Shown: positions 27,936 through 36,332 of the stretch, one piece after another
Layout: every line of letters starts with the position of its first letter
Position numbering within the stretch: the first letter of the stretch is position 1
Source of the DNA: an uncultured Nocardioides sp.
GTDB taxonomy: Bacteria > Actinomycetota > Actinomycetes > Propionibacteriales > Nocardioidaceae
Reading direction: 5' to 3'
NCBI RefSeq assembly: GCF_947489365.1
Contig: NZ_CANLDB010000007.1
Location: 89,068-153,067, forward strand
Length of the DNA: 64,000 nt
Notes under the pieces: generated by a model
The model's input: only the letters and a program-made list of their open reading frames with translations
What the model was told of the DNA's origin: nothing
Databases searched by the model: none
Made by a program: the position numbers and the translations under genes

Positions 27936-28676
27936 TCAGACCGCCACGAGCGCCAAGGACCCCAGCGCCAGCGACCAGCTGACGAAGCTGCCGACGAGGA
28001 AGTACTCGGTGAGCTGGTGGACCTTGGCCTGCTCGCGGGGCGACTGCAGCTCCGGCCAGCGCAGGAGGCCCTTGGCGGCGATCACGATGCTGGCGGCGGT
28101 CACCTGGCCCGCCAGGCCGAGTCCGAGGATGACGAGGCGCTCCATTGGCCCCAGCAGCCGGCCGCCCTTGAGCTCGGTCGGCGGGTGGTCGGGGCTGTCG
28201 ATGATCTCCGGCGCGGCGGTGTCGGTGGCGGCGAGCACCAGGCGGACGACGAGGTTGCCGGTGGCGAGCTGGACGCCGCCGAGCGCGATCACCAGCAGCA
28301 GCCGGTCGGGGTCGCCGGCGGCGACCGTCCACGGCAGGTCGGACGCCCAGCGCTGCCACGGCCCGCCGGCCGCCGGGGCCAGCGGGGAGACCAGCAGCGC
28401 GAGCACGACTCCCCCGCCCAGCACCGCCAGCGCCAGCAGGGAGGCCAGCGCGGTGCCCGAGGGCGCGATCGCGACCCGCACGAGCAGGCTCCACGCCACC
28501 ACGACGAGCGCGGCGCCGAACAGCGCCGGGATGCCCGCGGGCCCGACACCCACCAGCGCCCCGAGGACCAGCACGACGAGCGCCCCCACGGCCTCCGGCA
28601 CGACCGGACCGGGCCAGCGCCCCCGGACGAGGTCGACGACGGCCACGCCGAGCAGCAGCAGCGACAGCCACGTCAT
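27936..28676 (-). CDS. Multi-pass membrane protein cotranscribed with the SatD-like gene
   Basis: A 246-aa protein with about seven hydrophobic stretches (LSLLLLGVAVVDLVRG, AVGALVVLVLGALVGVG, FGAALVVVAWSLLV, ASLLALAVLGGGVVLALLV and others), plus a cytosolic loop with DSPDHPPTELKGGRLLGPMERL. Its ATG is 1 nt after the SatD-like stop. I recognise no characterised family; it does not show the motifs I associate with DUF3307. It is probably the membrane target or effector of the regulator encoded upstream. Confidence 0.7.
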   Translation of the reverse strand: MTWLSLLLLGVAVVDLVRGRWPGPVVPEAVGALVVLVLGALVGVGPAGIPALFGAALVVVAWSLLVRVAIAPSGTALASLLALAVLGGGVVLALLVSPLAPAAGGPWQRWASDLPWTVAAGDPDRLLLVIALGGVQLATGNLVVRLVLAATDTAAPEIIDSPDHPPTELKGGRLLGPMERLVILGLGLAGQVTAASIVIAAKGLLRWPELQSPREQAKVHQLTEYFLVGSFVSWSLALGSLALVAV

Positions 28677-28677
28677 C

Positions 28678-29334
28678 TCAGACCTCCTCCAGCAGGTTCT
28701 CGGCGGCGACCAGGGCGGTGATGCCGTCGTTGCGGACCCGTTGGGAGACCGCCGAGGCCGAGATCCGCTCGGACTCCGCCAGCTCCAGCTGGGACCGCCC
28801 CTCCAGGACGCCGAGCAACAGCCTGCACGAACGCACCGACATCGCCCCGACGACCTGGTCGCGCAGGATGAGCAGCGCCTCCACCAGCGCAGGGTCGGGG
28901 CCGGCGGGCAGGGCCACCCGGTACGACGTCCGCCGGTGCCGCAGCCCGGAGCGCTCGGCGTCCGCCTCGACGCCGGTGAGGGCGTCGCGGGCGACCCACC
29001 AGGCGGTGCCGTCCTCGATGCCCCGCTCGGCGTCCACGACGCTCACCTCGCCGCGCCCGAGCCCGAACCGGACGTCGCACGACGGGTCGCCGGTCAGCAG
29101 CGCCATCCGCAGCCACAGCGTGCAGCGCAGCGCCTGCCCCAGCGACGCGAAGGCGCCCTGGAACTCGTCGCCGACCGTGACCCGCAGCAGCGAGACCGGC
29201 GCGAACCGGGCGTTCGCCTCCTCGAGGACGGCGACGACACGACGGTGCAGCGCGGCCCGGTCGGGCGTCGTCCGCGACGCCACGAGGTCGGCGATCACCA
29301 CCACGGCCGGTGAAGCCTCAGGCTGCACATCCAT
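28678..29334 (-). CDS. SatD-family protein with C-terminal helix-turn-helix
   Basis: A 218-aa protein with the SatD-family start VVVIADLVASRTTPDR and the core LLRVTVGDEFQGAFASLGQA, followed by RFGLGRGEV. The C-terminal third has a helix-turn-helix (QLELAESERISASAVSQRV), so it may bind DNA. SatD was named for acid tolerance in Streptococcus; its biochemical role is not established. A palindrome overlapping its own -10 suggests autoregulation. It is cotranscribed with a membrane protein. Confidence 0.75.
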   Translation of the reverse strand: MDVQPEASPAVVVIADLVASRTTPDRAALHRRVVAVLEEANARFAPVSLLRVTVGDEFQGAFASLGQALRCTLWLRMALLTGDPSCDVRFGLGRGEVSVVDAERGIEDGTAWWVARDALTGVEADAERSGLRHRRTSYRVALPAGPDPALVEALLILRDQVVGAMSVRSCRLLLGVLEGRSQLELAESERISASAVSQRVRNDGITALVAAENLLEEV

Positions 29335-29371
29335 CTGATGAAGATATCACCTTCATCGGAGTCAGATGAAG
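29335..29371 (-). promoter_or_regulatory. satD-like promoter with palindromic operator
   Basis: GATGAAG (29337-29343) and CTTCATC (29351-29357) form a perfect 7-bp inverted repeat with a 7-nt spacer. A third GATGAAG is at 29365-29371. The minus-strand TATCTT hexamer (29346 to 29341) lies inside the palindrome and is 6 nt from the ATG at 29334. A protein bound here would block the promoter. Confidence 0.65.
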
Positions 29372-29372
29372 A

Positions 29373-29801
29373 TCAGGACTTCACCAGACGGACGGTGCGG
29401 GTGCCGGCGGCAAGGTCGTGGAGCCCGCGGCCGTCGTCCTTGAACACCAGCGGCGGGATCACCAGCGCCACCAGCGCCTGCCGCGCGAGCAGCCGCAGCG
29501 GGTTGACCATCGCCCCCACCGTCGCGCCCGCCCCGGACGGGATCGTGCGCAGGCCGGTGACGAGCTTGCCGAACGAGCCGCCCGCGAGCGCGGTCAGCAG
29601 CGAGGACTCCGCCACGAACACCAGCAGCGTCAGCAGGCCCGGCAGCTGCTCACCGCTGCGGTAGTAGCGGTCGACCCCGACGAACGCGACGACGGCCAGC
29701 GTCGAGGCGATCCAGTCGACCAGCAGGGCGACCATGCGGCGCGGCCAGCTCGCGTACGTCGGGTCGACGGTCCCGGTCGGCTCCGCGGCCTGCTTGCTCA
29801 C
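29373..29801 (-). CDS. RDD-family membrane protein
   Basis: A 142-aa protein with the RDD signature around PRRMVALLVDWIASTLAVV, the middle GGSFGKLVTGLRT, and a third helix RLLARQALVALVIPPLVF. RDD proteins are small membrane proteins, some linked to ion transport. Next to glnA1 this gene is conserved in actinobacteria (mycobacterial Rv2219A). It is divergent from glnA. Confidence 0.9.
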   Translation of the reverse strand: MSKQAAEPTGTVDPTYASWPRRMVALLVDWIASTLAVVAFVGVDRYYRSGEQLPGLLTLLVFVAESSLLTALAGGSFGKLVTGLRTIPSGAGATVGAMVNPLRLLARQALVALVIPPLVFKDDGRGLHDLAAGTRTVRLVKS

Positions 29802-29857
29802 CCCTCGAGGCTAGCCAGCGGCCCCAGCGGCACGCCGTCCAGGGCGCGGTGAGTCCT

Positions 29858-29911
29858 GTTACACGCACGAAACAATCGGGATACGGTCAAGAAATCGCGC
29901 GTCCCTAGGTT
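29858..29911 (+). promoter_or_regulatory. GlnR operator and glnA promoter
   Basis: Four 11-bp-phased half-sites read GTTAC-n6-GAAAC-n6-GATAC-n6-GAAAT (29858-29895), matching the actinobacterial GlnR double a/b box almost perfectly. The -10 TAGGTT is at 29906-29911, 10 bp downstream. The operator thus overlaps the -35 region or lies just above it, as at GlnR-controlled glnA promoters in Streptomyces. The gene also has an AGGAGG ribosome site (29953-29958) after a ~40-nt leader. Confidence 0.85.
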
Positions 29912-29962
29912 GGGACCATCCCGCAGCAACCCCACACGGCCGCCCGCGGCCCAGGAGGATGA

Positions 29963-31384
29963 ATGTTCGAGTCCAGCGAGGACCTGCTGAAGTACATCAA
30001 GGACGAGGGCGTCGAGATGGTCGACGTTCGCTTCTGCGATCTGCCCGGCATCATGCAGCACTTCACCGTCCCGGTCTCCTCGTTCGACCAGTCGGTCTTC
30101 GACGACGGCCTCGGCTTCGACGGGTCCTCGATCCGTGGCTTCCAGGCCATCAACGAGTCCGACATGCAGCTGTTCCCGGACCCGACGTCGGCGTACATCG
30201 ACCCGTTCCGCACGGCGAAGACGCTGAACGTCAACTTCTTCATCCACGACCCGATCACGGGCGAGGCCTACTCGCGCGACCCGCGCAACATCGCGCGCAA
30301 GGCGCTGGCCTACCTGGCGAGCACGGGCATCGGCGACACGGCGTACTTCGCCCCGGAGGCCGAGTTCTACATCTTCGACTCGGTGCGCTACTCGACCGAC
30401 GCGAACGAGGGCTTCTACCACATCGACTCGGTCGAGGGCTGGTGGAACTCGGGCAAGGAGGGTGACGACAACCTCGGCTACAAGACCCGCCTGAAGGGCG
30501 GCTACTTCCCGGTCGAGCCGTACGACCACTACTCCGACCTGCGGGCCGTGATGGTGAAGAACCTGGAGTCCTCCGGTCTCCACGTCGAGCGCGCCCACCA
30601 CGAGGTCGGCACCGCCGGGCAGTCGGAGATCAACTACAAGTTCGACACCCTGCTCAAGGCCGCCGACGACGTCATGAAGTTCAAGTACCTCGTCAAGAAC
30701 ACCGCGTGGGCGGCCGGCAAGTCCGTCACGTTCATGCCCAAGCCGATCTTCGGTGACAACGGCTCCGGCATGCACGTGCACCAGTCGATCTGGAACGAGG
30801 GCTCGCCCCTGTTCTACGACGAGGCCGGGTACGGCGGCCTGTCCGACATGGCGCGCTGGTACATCGGCGGCATCCTCAAGCACGCCCCGTCGCTGCTGGC
30901 GTTCACCAACCCGACGGTGAACTCCTACCACCGCCTGGTGCCGGGCTACGAGGCCCCGATCTCGCTGGTCTACTCCTCGCGCAACCGGTCCGCCTCGGTC
31001 CGGATCCCGATCACCGGGTCCAACCCCAAGGCCAAGCGCATCGAGGCCCGCTTCCCCGACCCGTCGGCGAACCCCTACCTCGCCTTCAGCGCGCTCCTGC
31101 TCGCCGGCATCGACGGGATCAAGAACAAGATCGAGCCCCCGGCGCCCGTCGACAAGGACATCTACGAGCTGCCGCCGGACGAGATGGCCGAGATCGACCA
31201 GGTCCCGACCTCCCTGGGCGCCGTCCTCGACGCCCTCGAGGCCGACCACGAGTTCCTCCTCGTGGGCAACGTCTTCACCCCCGACCTGATCGAGACCTGG
31301 ATCGACTTCAAGCGCACCAACGAGATCGCGCCCGTGCAGCTGCGCCCGCACCCGCACGAGTTCGAGCTCTACTACGACATCTGA
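29963..31384 (+). CDS. glnA: Glutamine synthetase type I
   Basis: A 473-aa dodecameric enzyme that makes glutamine from glutamate, ammonia and ATP. Signatures: FDGSSIRGF (N-terminal), [11 protein letters not shown], the ATP-binding [25 protein letters not shown], and the adenylylation site Tyr 401 in [11 protein letters not shown], so GlnE-type control is likely. It is the actinobacterial GlnA1 by synteny and length. Transcription is expected to respond to nitrogen through GlnR. A Rho-independent terminator follows. Confidence 0.98.
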   Translation: MFESSEDLLKYIKDEGVEMVDVRFCDLPGIMQHFTVPVSSFDQSVFDDGLGFDGSSIRGFQAINESDMQLFPDPTSAYIDPFRTAKTLNVNFFIHDPITGEAYSRDPRNIARKALAYLASTGIGDTAYFAPEAEFYIFDSVRYSTDANEGFYHIDSVEGWWNSGKEGDDNLGYKTRLKGGYFPVEPYDHYSDLRAVMVKNLESSGLHVERAHHEVGTAGQSEINYKFDTLLKAADDVMKFKYLVKNTAWAAGKSVTFMPKPIFGDNGSGMHVHQSIWNEGSPLFYDEAGYGGLSDMARWYIGGILKHAPSLLAFTNPTVNSYHRLVPGYEAPISLVYSSRNRSASVRIPITGSNPKAKRIEARFPDPSANPYLAFSALLLAGIDGIKNKIEPPAPVDKDIYELPPDEMAEIDQVPTSLGAVLDALEADHEFLLVGNVFTPDLIETWIDFKRTNEIAPVQLRPHPHEFELYYDI

Positions 31385-31400
31385 GCCACGTCGTACGACG

Positions 31401-31434
31401 ACCGCCGGTCCCCGCTCTGGGGGCCGGCGGTTTC
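31401..31434 (+). terminator. Rho-independent terminator of glnA
   Basis: ACCGCCGG and CCCC on the left (31401-31413) pair with GGGG and CCGGCGGT on the right (31420-31431) around a GCTCT loop, followed by TTTCGTCGTC. Confidence 0.75.
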
Positions 31435-31467
31435 GTCGTCCGCGGCCCGGGCCGGTCGCGGGACCGG

Positions 31468-31857
31468 TCAGCGCACCCGCACCTCGACGTCGTGCCCGAC
31501 CGTGCGGGCGAGCCGCTCGTCGCGCGTGAGCAGCGGGCACCCCAGCGCCTCGGCCAGGGCGAGGTACGCGGCGTCGTACGCGCTCACGTTCGCCCGCAGG
31601 GAGTACGACCGCGACCGCAGCTCCGCCGCGCTGGGCCAGGTCGTGACCGGGAGCGCGTCGTAGTCCGCGAGCACGTCACGACCCCTGGCCTCGCTGAGAT
31701 GGCCTCCCAGGGTCAGCCCACGCACGGCCGAGACCACCTCGTAGTCGAGGAGGGACGGCGCGTGCAGGTCGCCCACCGACAGCTCGTCACGCAGGCCGTC
31801 GCTGCCCTCGACCCTGGTCAGCGCGTCGACGAGAGCCGCGCAGTCGACGACGATCAC
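31468..31857 (-). CDS. VapC-type PIN-domain toxin
   Basis: A 129-aa PIN RNase. Acidic metal-binding residues: Asp5 in IVVDCAALVDAL, Glu/Asp in PSLLDYEVVSAVRGL, Asp in AYDAAYLALAEALGC and the final LLTRDERLAR. GTG 31857 overlaps the antitoxin stop (GTGA), the usual coupling. VapC toxins cut tRNA or rRNA when free of antitoxin. Confidence 0.88.
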   Translation of the reverse strand: MIVVDCAALVDALTRVEGSDGLRDELSVGDLHAPSLLDYEVVSAVRGLTLGGHLSEARGRDVLADYDALPVTTWPSAAELRSRSYSLRANVSAYDAAYLALAEALGCPLLTRDERLARTVGHDVEVRVR

Positions 31858-32108
31858 GCCGTACGACGACCAGGGTCGTCGTCACGCTCCGACCTCGCGG
31901 CGGCGACCGCACCCAGCGCCGAGGCCGTGGCCCGCTCATCGCGGCGGGCGGCCCTGTCGAGGACCTCGGCCACGGTCGGGCGAGAGACCTCGCGCCGGAT
32001 CAGTCCGAGCATGTACGCGTTCAGCGACAGACCCTGCGCCGCGGCACGGGCCTTGAGCTGGCGGCGTTCCTCGTCCGGGACGTCCCTGACCTGCAGCAAT
32101 GACCCCAT
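31854..32108 (-). CDS. FitA-like ribbon-helix-helix antitoxin
   Basis: An 84-aa protein: LLQVRDVPDEERRQLKARAA, then GLSLNAYMLGLIRREVSRPT, a FitA/VapB ribbon-helix-helix DNA-binding domain, and a charged C-terminal tail that would hold the toxin. ATG 32108 is chosen because a TACTCT hexamer ends 6 nt upstream and homology starts there; the frame is open further upstream. It would autoregulate the operon. Confidence 0.85.
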   Translation of the reverse strand: MGSLLQVRDVPDEERRQLKARAAAQGLSLNAYMLGLIRREVSRPTVAEVLDRAARRDERATASALGAVAAARSERDDDPGRRTA

Positions 32109-32114
32109 GCACCC

Positions 32115-32120
32115 AGAGTA
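32115..32120 (-). promoter_or_regulatory. Antitoxin -10 hexamer (leaderless type)
   Basis: TACTCT on the minus strand (32120 to 32115), 6 nt before the ATG at 32108. Unusually AT-rich DNA follows upstream (to about 32150), a likely antitoxin operator. Confidence 0.5.
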
Positions 32121-32278
32121 GCTCTTAATACATCCATTCTGCATTGATTCGTGCTCCGTTGCCGCTGGGTCGTGGGGAAGGCGGCCGTCGCACGTTTCGC
32201 ACTGACGAAAGCGAGGAACGAGTGCGCCAACCCCCGTGACAACCCACGGATGACCCCGGACGACTCGGAGCCGACACG

Positions 32279-33721
32279 ATGACGTACGACGAGAGTGATC
32301 CGACCGACCCCACCCCACCGGGGCGACGGCCGGTGCCCCGCGACGAGCTCCGGCGTACGGCGTGGCTCGCGCACCTGCGGTCCCACCTCGGACCGGAGGC
32401 TGTCGTGCTCTGCGAGCGCGCCAGCCTGGACGTCCACCTCGACCTGGTGGTGTTCCCTCCGTCGCCGGACCGGACCTTCGTCACCGTGGTCACCTCCGGG
32501 ATGGCCGACGTACCGACGAGCGGCTCGCCGTCGGCCGCGGGCGAGGAGGCTCCCCGGGTGGAGCTGGCGATCGCCGTACCCCTGGGGTGGCCGGGGCTGG
32601 ACCCGCTCGCGGCGGATCCGCTGCACGACGAGGCGAACTACTGGCCGCTGCGAGTCCTGAAGCTCGTCGCCCGGCTGCCCGGCGACAGCGGCACGGACCT
32701 CCGGTGGGGTGACACCGTCGGCCGGCTCGAGTCGCTCTACCCGGCCGGGACGCCGTTCTCGGGCGCGGTGCTCGGCCCGCCGGTCGGCCTGCCGCCCGCG
32801 ATCACGGGCCACGACTCCCCCCCGGGCCGGACGCTGCTGCTGGCGGTGTTCCCCACCACCCCGAGCGAGATGGACTACCGCACCAGCCTCCCCGGGGGCG
32901 GGGACTCACTCCTGGAGCGGCTCCTCGGGGCCGGGGTGTCGATGGCGGTGAACCCCGCCCGCCCTCCGGCGGTGGCGGCACCGCCGTACGCCTTGCACGT
33001 GCTGTACGACCGCGTGCCCGCCCACCTCGGGGAGGTGCTCGAGCCCGTGGTCCCGAACTACGCGGCGCGGCTCGCCGAGGAGGGGCGCGCGGAGGCGGTG
33101 TTCCCACCCGAGCCCAGCGACCGGCTCCCCCAGGTGCGGATGCGGGTCGGCCCGCGGCTGGACCCCGCGCTCCTGGCCGACCACGTGGCCGACGACCCGG
33201 CGCTCACCGCCGTCGTGGACGAGCACTGGGCGACTGTGACCCTGTTCCTGGAGGGCGAGGTGGACCCCGACGACCTGCCGACGAGCCCGTACTCGTTCGC
33301 GAAGCAGCTCGCCGAGGCGCCCGGGCCCACGGCGGTGTGGCTGCCGCACCAGCGGCGGGTGCTGAGCGCGGCCGACTACGTGCGCGCCACCGACGCCGAG
33401 CCCATCACCCTGGCGTCGGTGCACGAGACCACCACCCCCGAGGGCGGGCCGGCCGCCCGCACCCACGGCCTGGCGGCGGTGGGCGGACGCGAGATCTGGT
33501 TCGACGAGCCCGGGATGACGGGCCCGAGCGCCGTCAAGCGCGTCACCGCCATGCTGGACGGCGGCGGGGACGGCGAGCTGCCACGACCCGGCGACCAGGT
33601 CCGCTACGGCTTCACCCGCTACGGCCTCACCGAGGGCACCGTGCCCGGGACCGGCGAGCCCGTACTGGTGATGGCTGAAGAGCCGAAGGGGAGGCGCAGG
33701 CTGTTCGGTCGCCAGGCCTGA
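32279..33721 (+). CDS. Suppressor-of-fused (SUFU) domain protein
   Basis: A 480-aa soluble protein. Residues ~20-220 look like a bacterial SUFU domain: RVELAIAVPLGWPG, then DEANYWPLRVLKLVARLP and the variable loop before GHDSPPGRTLLLAVFP. The rest includes a second conserved-looking region (VVDEHWATVTLFLEGEVDPDDLP, FAKQLAEAPGPTAVWLP) that I cannot name with certainty. Bacterial SUFU proteins are often found with polymorphic toxins as immunity proteins, or alone with no known role. No toxin gene is adjacent; a PIN pair lies on each side. Confidence 0.6.
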   Translation: MTYDESDPTDPTPPGRRPVPRDELRRTAWLAHLRSHLGPEAVVLCERASLDVHLDLVVFPPSPDRTFVTVVTSGMADVPTSGSPSAAGEEAPRVELAIAVPLGWPGLDPLAADPLHDEANYWPLRVLKLVARLPGDSGTDLRWGDTVGRLESLYPAGTPFSGAVLGPPVGLPPAITGHDSPPGRTLLLAVFPTTPSEMDYRTSLPGGGDSLLERLLGAGVSMAVNPARPPAVAAPPYALHVLYDRVPAHLGEVLEPVVPNYAARLAEEGRAEAVFPPEPSDRLPQVRMRVGPRLDPALLADHVADDPALTAVVDEHWATVTLFLEGEVDPDDLPTSPYSFAKQLAEAPGPTAVWLPHQRRVLSAADYVRATDAEPITLASVHETTTPEGGPAARTHGLAAVGGREIWFDEPGMTGPSAVKRVTAMLDGGGDGELPRPGDQVRYGFTRYGLTEGTVPGTGEPVLVMAEEPKGRRRLFGRQA

Positions 33722-33766
33722 CCCCGGGGCCCGGCAGCAGCCCGTAGACGTGCGTAGACATTTCGC

Positions 33767-33772
33767 TAGACT
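33767..33772 (+). promoter_or_regulatory. Phd/YefM antitoxin -10 hexamer (leaderless type)
   Basis: TAGACT, 6 nt before the ATG at 33779. Just upstream GTAGACG and GTAGACA occur 11 bp apart (33744 and 33755), a possible antitoxin-binding direct repeat in phase with the -10. Confidence 0.6.
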
Positions 33773-33778
33773 CGGGGC

Positions 33779-34027
33779 ATGAAGACCATCACCGTCGGTC
33801 AGCTGCGGCAGAACCCCACCCAGATGCTGTCCGACGTCGAGTCCGGCGAGACGTACACCGTCACCCGGCACGACCACGAGATCGCCCGGGTCGTCCCCCT
33901 CGACCACGGGGTCGGCGCCCGTCCACGCAGGAGCGCCTCGGGTTCGAGGCTCGCGCAGCTCCCCCGCCACGAGCTTCGTACGGCGGCGAGCATCGACGAG
34001 CTCCTCGCCGAGGAACGCGACCGGTGA
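33779..34027 (+). CDS. Phd/YefM-family antitoxin
   Basis: An 82-aa protein: MKTITVGQLRQNPTQMLSDV and GETYTVTRHDHEIARVVPL are the Phd/YefM DNA-binding N-terminal domain. The basic C-terminal tail (RHELRTAASIDELLAEERDR) should bind the toxin. Its stop overlaps the toxin GTG (GTGA). Autoregulation is expected. Confidence 0.9.
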   Translation: MKTITVGQLRQNPTQMLSDVESGETYTVTRHDHEIARVVPLDHGVGARPRRSASGSRLAQLPRHELRTAASIDELLAEERDR

Positions 34028-34425
34028 CGGTGTTCCACCTCGACTCGTCCGTGGCCCTGCGCGCCCTGCTCGGCCACTCCCGGTCGGCCGCGCTGTGGAT
34101 CGACGAGGTCAGCGCGGACGACCGTCACGAGCTGACGTCCTCCCGACTCCTGCGGACGGAGCTGACCCGGGTGCTCCGACGCGAGGGCCTTCCGGTCTCG
34201 CTCCGCGACGAGGTGCTCGACGTCGTGTCCCTCGTCCCACTCACGGAGTCGACGCTCGCCGCTGCTGAAGCCATCGAACCGCACGTCAAGACCCTCGACG
34301 CGCTCCACCTCGGATCCATCATCGCTCGGGGTGGGGACGTCACGGTGGTCACGCACGACGACGGGATGAAGAGCGCCGCAGCACGACTGGGGTACGACTG
34401 CCTGGACCCCGTCGATGCCGACTGA
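34024..34425 (+). CDS. PIN-domain toxin
   Basis: A 133-aa protein with the PIN acidic residues: HLDSSVALRALLG, LLRTELTRVL, KTLDALHLGSIIA and VVTHDDGMKSAAARLGYD. A VapC-like RNase paired with a Phd-type antitoxin, translationally coupled through GTGA. Confidence 0.9.
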   Translation: MTVFHLDSSVALRALLGHSRSAALWIDEVSADDRHELTSSRLLRTELTRVLRREGLPVSLRDEVLDVVSLVPLTESTLAAAEAIEPHVKTLDALHLGSIIARGGDVTVVTHDDGMKSAAARLGYDCLDPVDAD

Positions 34426-34592
34426 CGTGTCTCGCCGGTCGCCAGCGGGGCCGGGACCCTCGAACGATCCGACCAGGTCAACCGATCGCGCCGGCCGCAT
34501 CGTGGTAGCTGCCGTGGAGGTCGACGAGCGGCCCACGATCGAGCCGGCGGACGGTCGCTCGCCGACGTGCGCCGACGTGCAGCGAGGGCGCC

Positions 34593-35009
34593 GTGCCGTC
34601 CGGCTCTGACACCCCGGTCTGGCGGGCGCCGGTGCGGTACGTCGAGTGCGACCAGCAGGGCGTGGTCTTCAACGCCCACTACCTCACCTGGGCCGACGAG
34701 GCGTCGATGGCGTGGTACGCCGACGTCGTCGGCCTGGCCGCCACCGACCACGCCGCGATGGTCGAGGCGCTGATGGTGAAGACCAGCACGCTCGAGTGGT
34801 TCTCGGGCGCCCGCTGGGGCGAGACCGTGGAGGTGCACGTCGACGCCCTGTCGCTGGGCCGCAGCTCGCTGGTCCTCCGGTTCACCATCACGGCCGAGGG
34901 TCGCCCCTGCTGCGTCGTCGAGACCACCTACGTGTGGACGGCTGACGGTCGGTCCGCCCCCTGGCCCGAGCACCTCAGAGCGGCGGTCGGGGCACACCTC
35001 GAGCCGTAG
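34593..35009 (+). CDS. Acyl-CoA thioesterase (4HBT hot-dog family)
   Basis: A 138-aa protein with RYVECDQQGVVFNAHYLTW, the 4-hydroxybenzoyl-CoA thioesterase/YbgC signature with its Asp, and VVETTYVWTADGR near the C-terminus. It would hydrolyse an acyl-CoA; the substrate is unknown. GTG 34593 starts the family-length protein. The 167-bp gap before it shows no other feature. Confidence 0.85.
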   Translation: MPSGSDTPVWRAPVRYVECDQQGVVFNAHYLTWADEASMAWYADVVGLAATDHAAMVEALMVKTSTLEWFSGARWGETVEVHVDALSLGRSSLVLRFTITAEGRPCCVVETTYVWTADGRSAPWPEHLRAAVGAHLEP

Positions 35010-35089
35010 CTCCGCACTCTCCGAGATCTGGCGCGGGGACCGGTCCGGTGACGCCGCCCGGCGGTCGGGGCATCGGCTGGGCCAAGGCG

Positions 35090-36175
35090 TCAGAGACCGA
35101 CCTGGTCCACCGCGTACGTCGCCTCCTCGACGGTGAACTGGGAGCCGTACGGGCTCGACAGCTGGTCGATGAGCCCCTGCCGCGAGAAGGATTGGAAGTC
35201 GAGGTAGGACCGTGCCGACCTGACCGCCTGCCTGTTCCAGTCGGCTCCGACCGCGTCGACGGCCCAGGTGGCGTTGGCCACCTCGTAGCCGTCCGCGTAC
35301 TCCGAGGACAGCTGGTCGATCAGCCCCTGGCGCGAGAACCCCTGGAAGTCGAGGTAGGACTCGGCCGAGTCCAGGGCGTTGCTCATGGCCAGCGTGATCT
35401 TCGACCGCGTCCCGTCCGCCGGGAAGGCGTCGACGGCGTTCGCGACGCCGTCCCCGTCGTCGTCCACGCTATACCGGGCGTCGCGGGGGAAGGCGTCGAC
35501 GCGGTCGGCGACCCCGTCGCCGTCGCCGTCGGTCGTGAACGCCGGGTCGTTAGGGAAGTCGTCCTGGTAGTCCGCGACGCCGTCCCCGTCGGTGTCGACG
35601 TCGTCGGCGGAGGCGATGTCGGCGTTCCTCGGGGCGTAGTCGTCCTCGTCCGTCACGCCGTCGCCGTCCGTGTCGACGGGCTCGGGCTCCTCCTCGTCGA
35701 CGGCCTCGGCCTCCTCCTCGTCGCCCGGAGCCACGACCTTGTCCTCCACGGAGGAGGACGCCGTGGTCGAGGCCGTGCCGCTCCCCTGCTCACCTCCGGC
35801 GACCGCGCCGGCGGCCCCGATCACGACGAGCAGCAGGACGGCTCCGACGGCGCTGCTCAGCACCTTGTGGCGCAGGACCCAGCTCGGCTGCGGCGACGCG
35901 TGACCCCCGACCGTCACCTGGAACGGTGTGGGGTGCGTGAAGGGCGGAGGCATCGGCCGGCCGCCGGGCGCCACCCGACCCCGGGCGTCGTACGGACCGG
36001 GTCCGGGTGCGACGTACGACGGAGGGCCGGCGTGCGCCCCTGGCCCACCCCCAGCGGCAGGCCTGGTCTGCGGGGTCCACCGGACACCGTCCCAGTAGCG
36101 CTGCAGCCCGCGGACCTGCTGGTCCGGGTACCACCCGGCGGGCGGCGGTGGTGGCGGTGCGTGGTGGTCGTGCAC
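35090..36175 (-). CDS. Surface protein: DUF2510, membrane anchor, calcium-binding repeats and two Ltp domains
   Basis: A 361-aa protein. Residues ~10-45: DUF2510 (PPPPAGWYPDQQVRGLQRYWDG). Then a Pro/Gly-rich linker and one membrane helix (LSSAVGAVLLLVVIGAAGAVAGG, ~105-127). Then an Asp/Glu-rich stretch with at least four thrombospondin-type-3-like calcium repeats (DTDGDGVTDEDD, DTDGDGVADYQDD and so on). The end has two Ltp domains (PF07553 type), each with SYLDF(Q)...FSRQGLIDQLSS. GTG 36175 places DUF2510 at the N-terminus. Probably calcium-bound outside the cell; Ltp domains occur in phage exclusion proteins and in many surface proteins. Confidence 0.85.
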   Translation of the reverse strand: MHDHHAPPPPPPAGWYPDQQVRGLQRYWDGVRWTPQTRPAAGGGPGAHAGPPSYVAPGPGPYDARGRVAPGGRPMPPPFTHPTPFQVTVGGHASPQPSWVLRHKVLSSAVGAVLLLVVIGAAGAVAGGEQGSGTASTTASSSVEDKVVAPGDEEEAEAVDEEEPEPVDTDGDGVTDEDDYAPRNADIASADDVDTDGDGVADYQDDFPNDPAFTTDGDGDGVADRVDAFPRDARYSVDDDGDGVANAVDAFPADGTRSKITLAMSNALDSAESYLDFQGFSRQGLIDQLSSEYADGYEVANATWAVDAVGADWNRQAVRSARSYLDFQSFSRQGLIDQLSSPYGSQFTVEEATYAVDQVGL

Positions 36176-36320
36176 GGTCGGACCTCTCCCCCTGCGGCTC
36201 GACCCGTGCGAGCACGCCGCGTGACCGTAACCGCGCACTCGCCACGACACACCAGGCTTGCCGATTTGTTGCAGAGAGCAACTGATACTCCGACCCGGCA
36301 GCCGTGTGCGTCCCGCTGGC

Positions 36321-36326
36321 TACGAT
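36321..36326 (+). promoter_or_regulatory. cobW-type gene -10 hexamer (leaderless type)
   Basis: TACGAT, 6 nt before the GTG at 36333. About 40 bp upstream GTTGC-n5-GCAAC (36268-36282) is a small inverted repeat that could be an operator. Confidence 0.5.
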
Positions 36327-36332
36327 GCGCCG

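Noticed and set aside
27936..28676. Call of DUF3307 for the membrane protein beside the SatD-like gene
   Set aside because: DUF3307 partners SatD in some bacteria, but the expected conserved motifs are not visible, so it is left unnamed.
31492..32121. 209-codon plus-strand frame over the first toxin-antitoxin pair
   Set aside because: Antisense to a well-supported PIN/FitA pair with coupled starts and a -10; no domain of its own.
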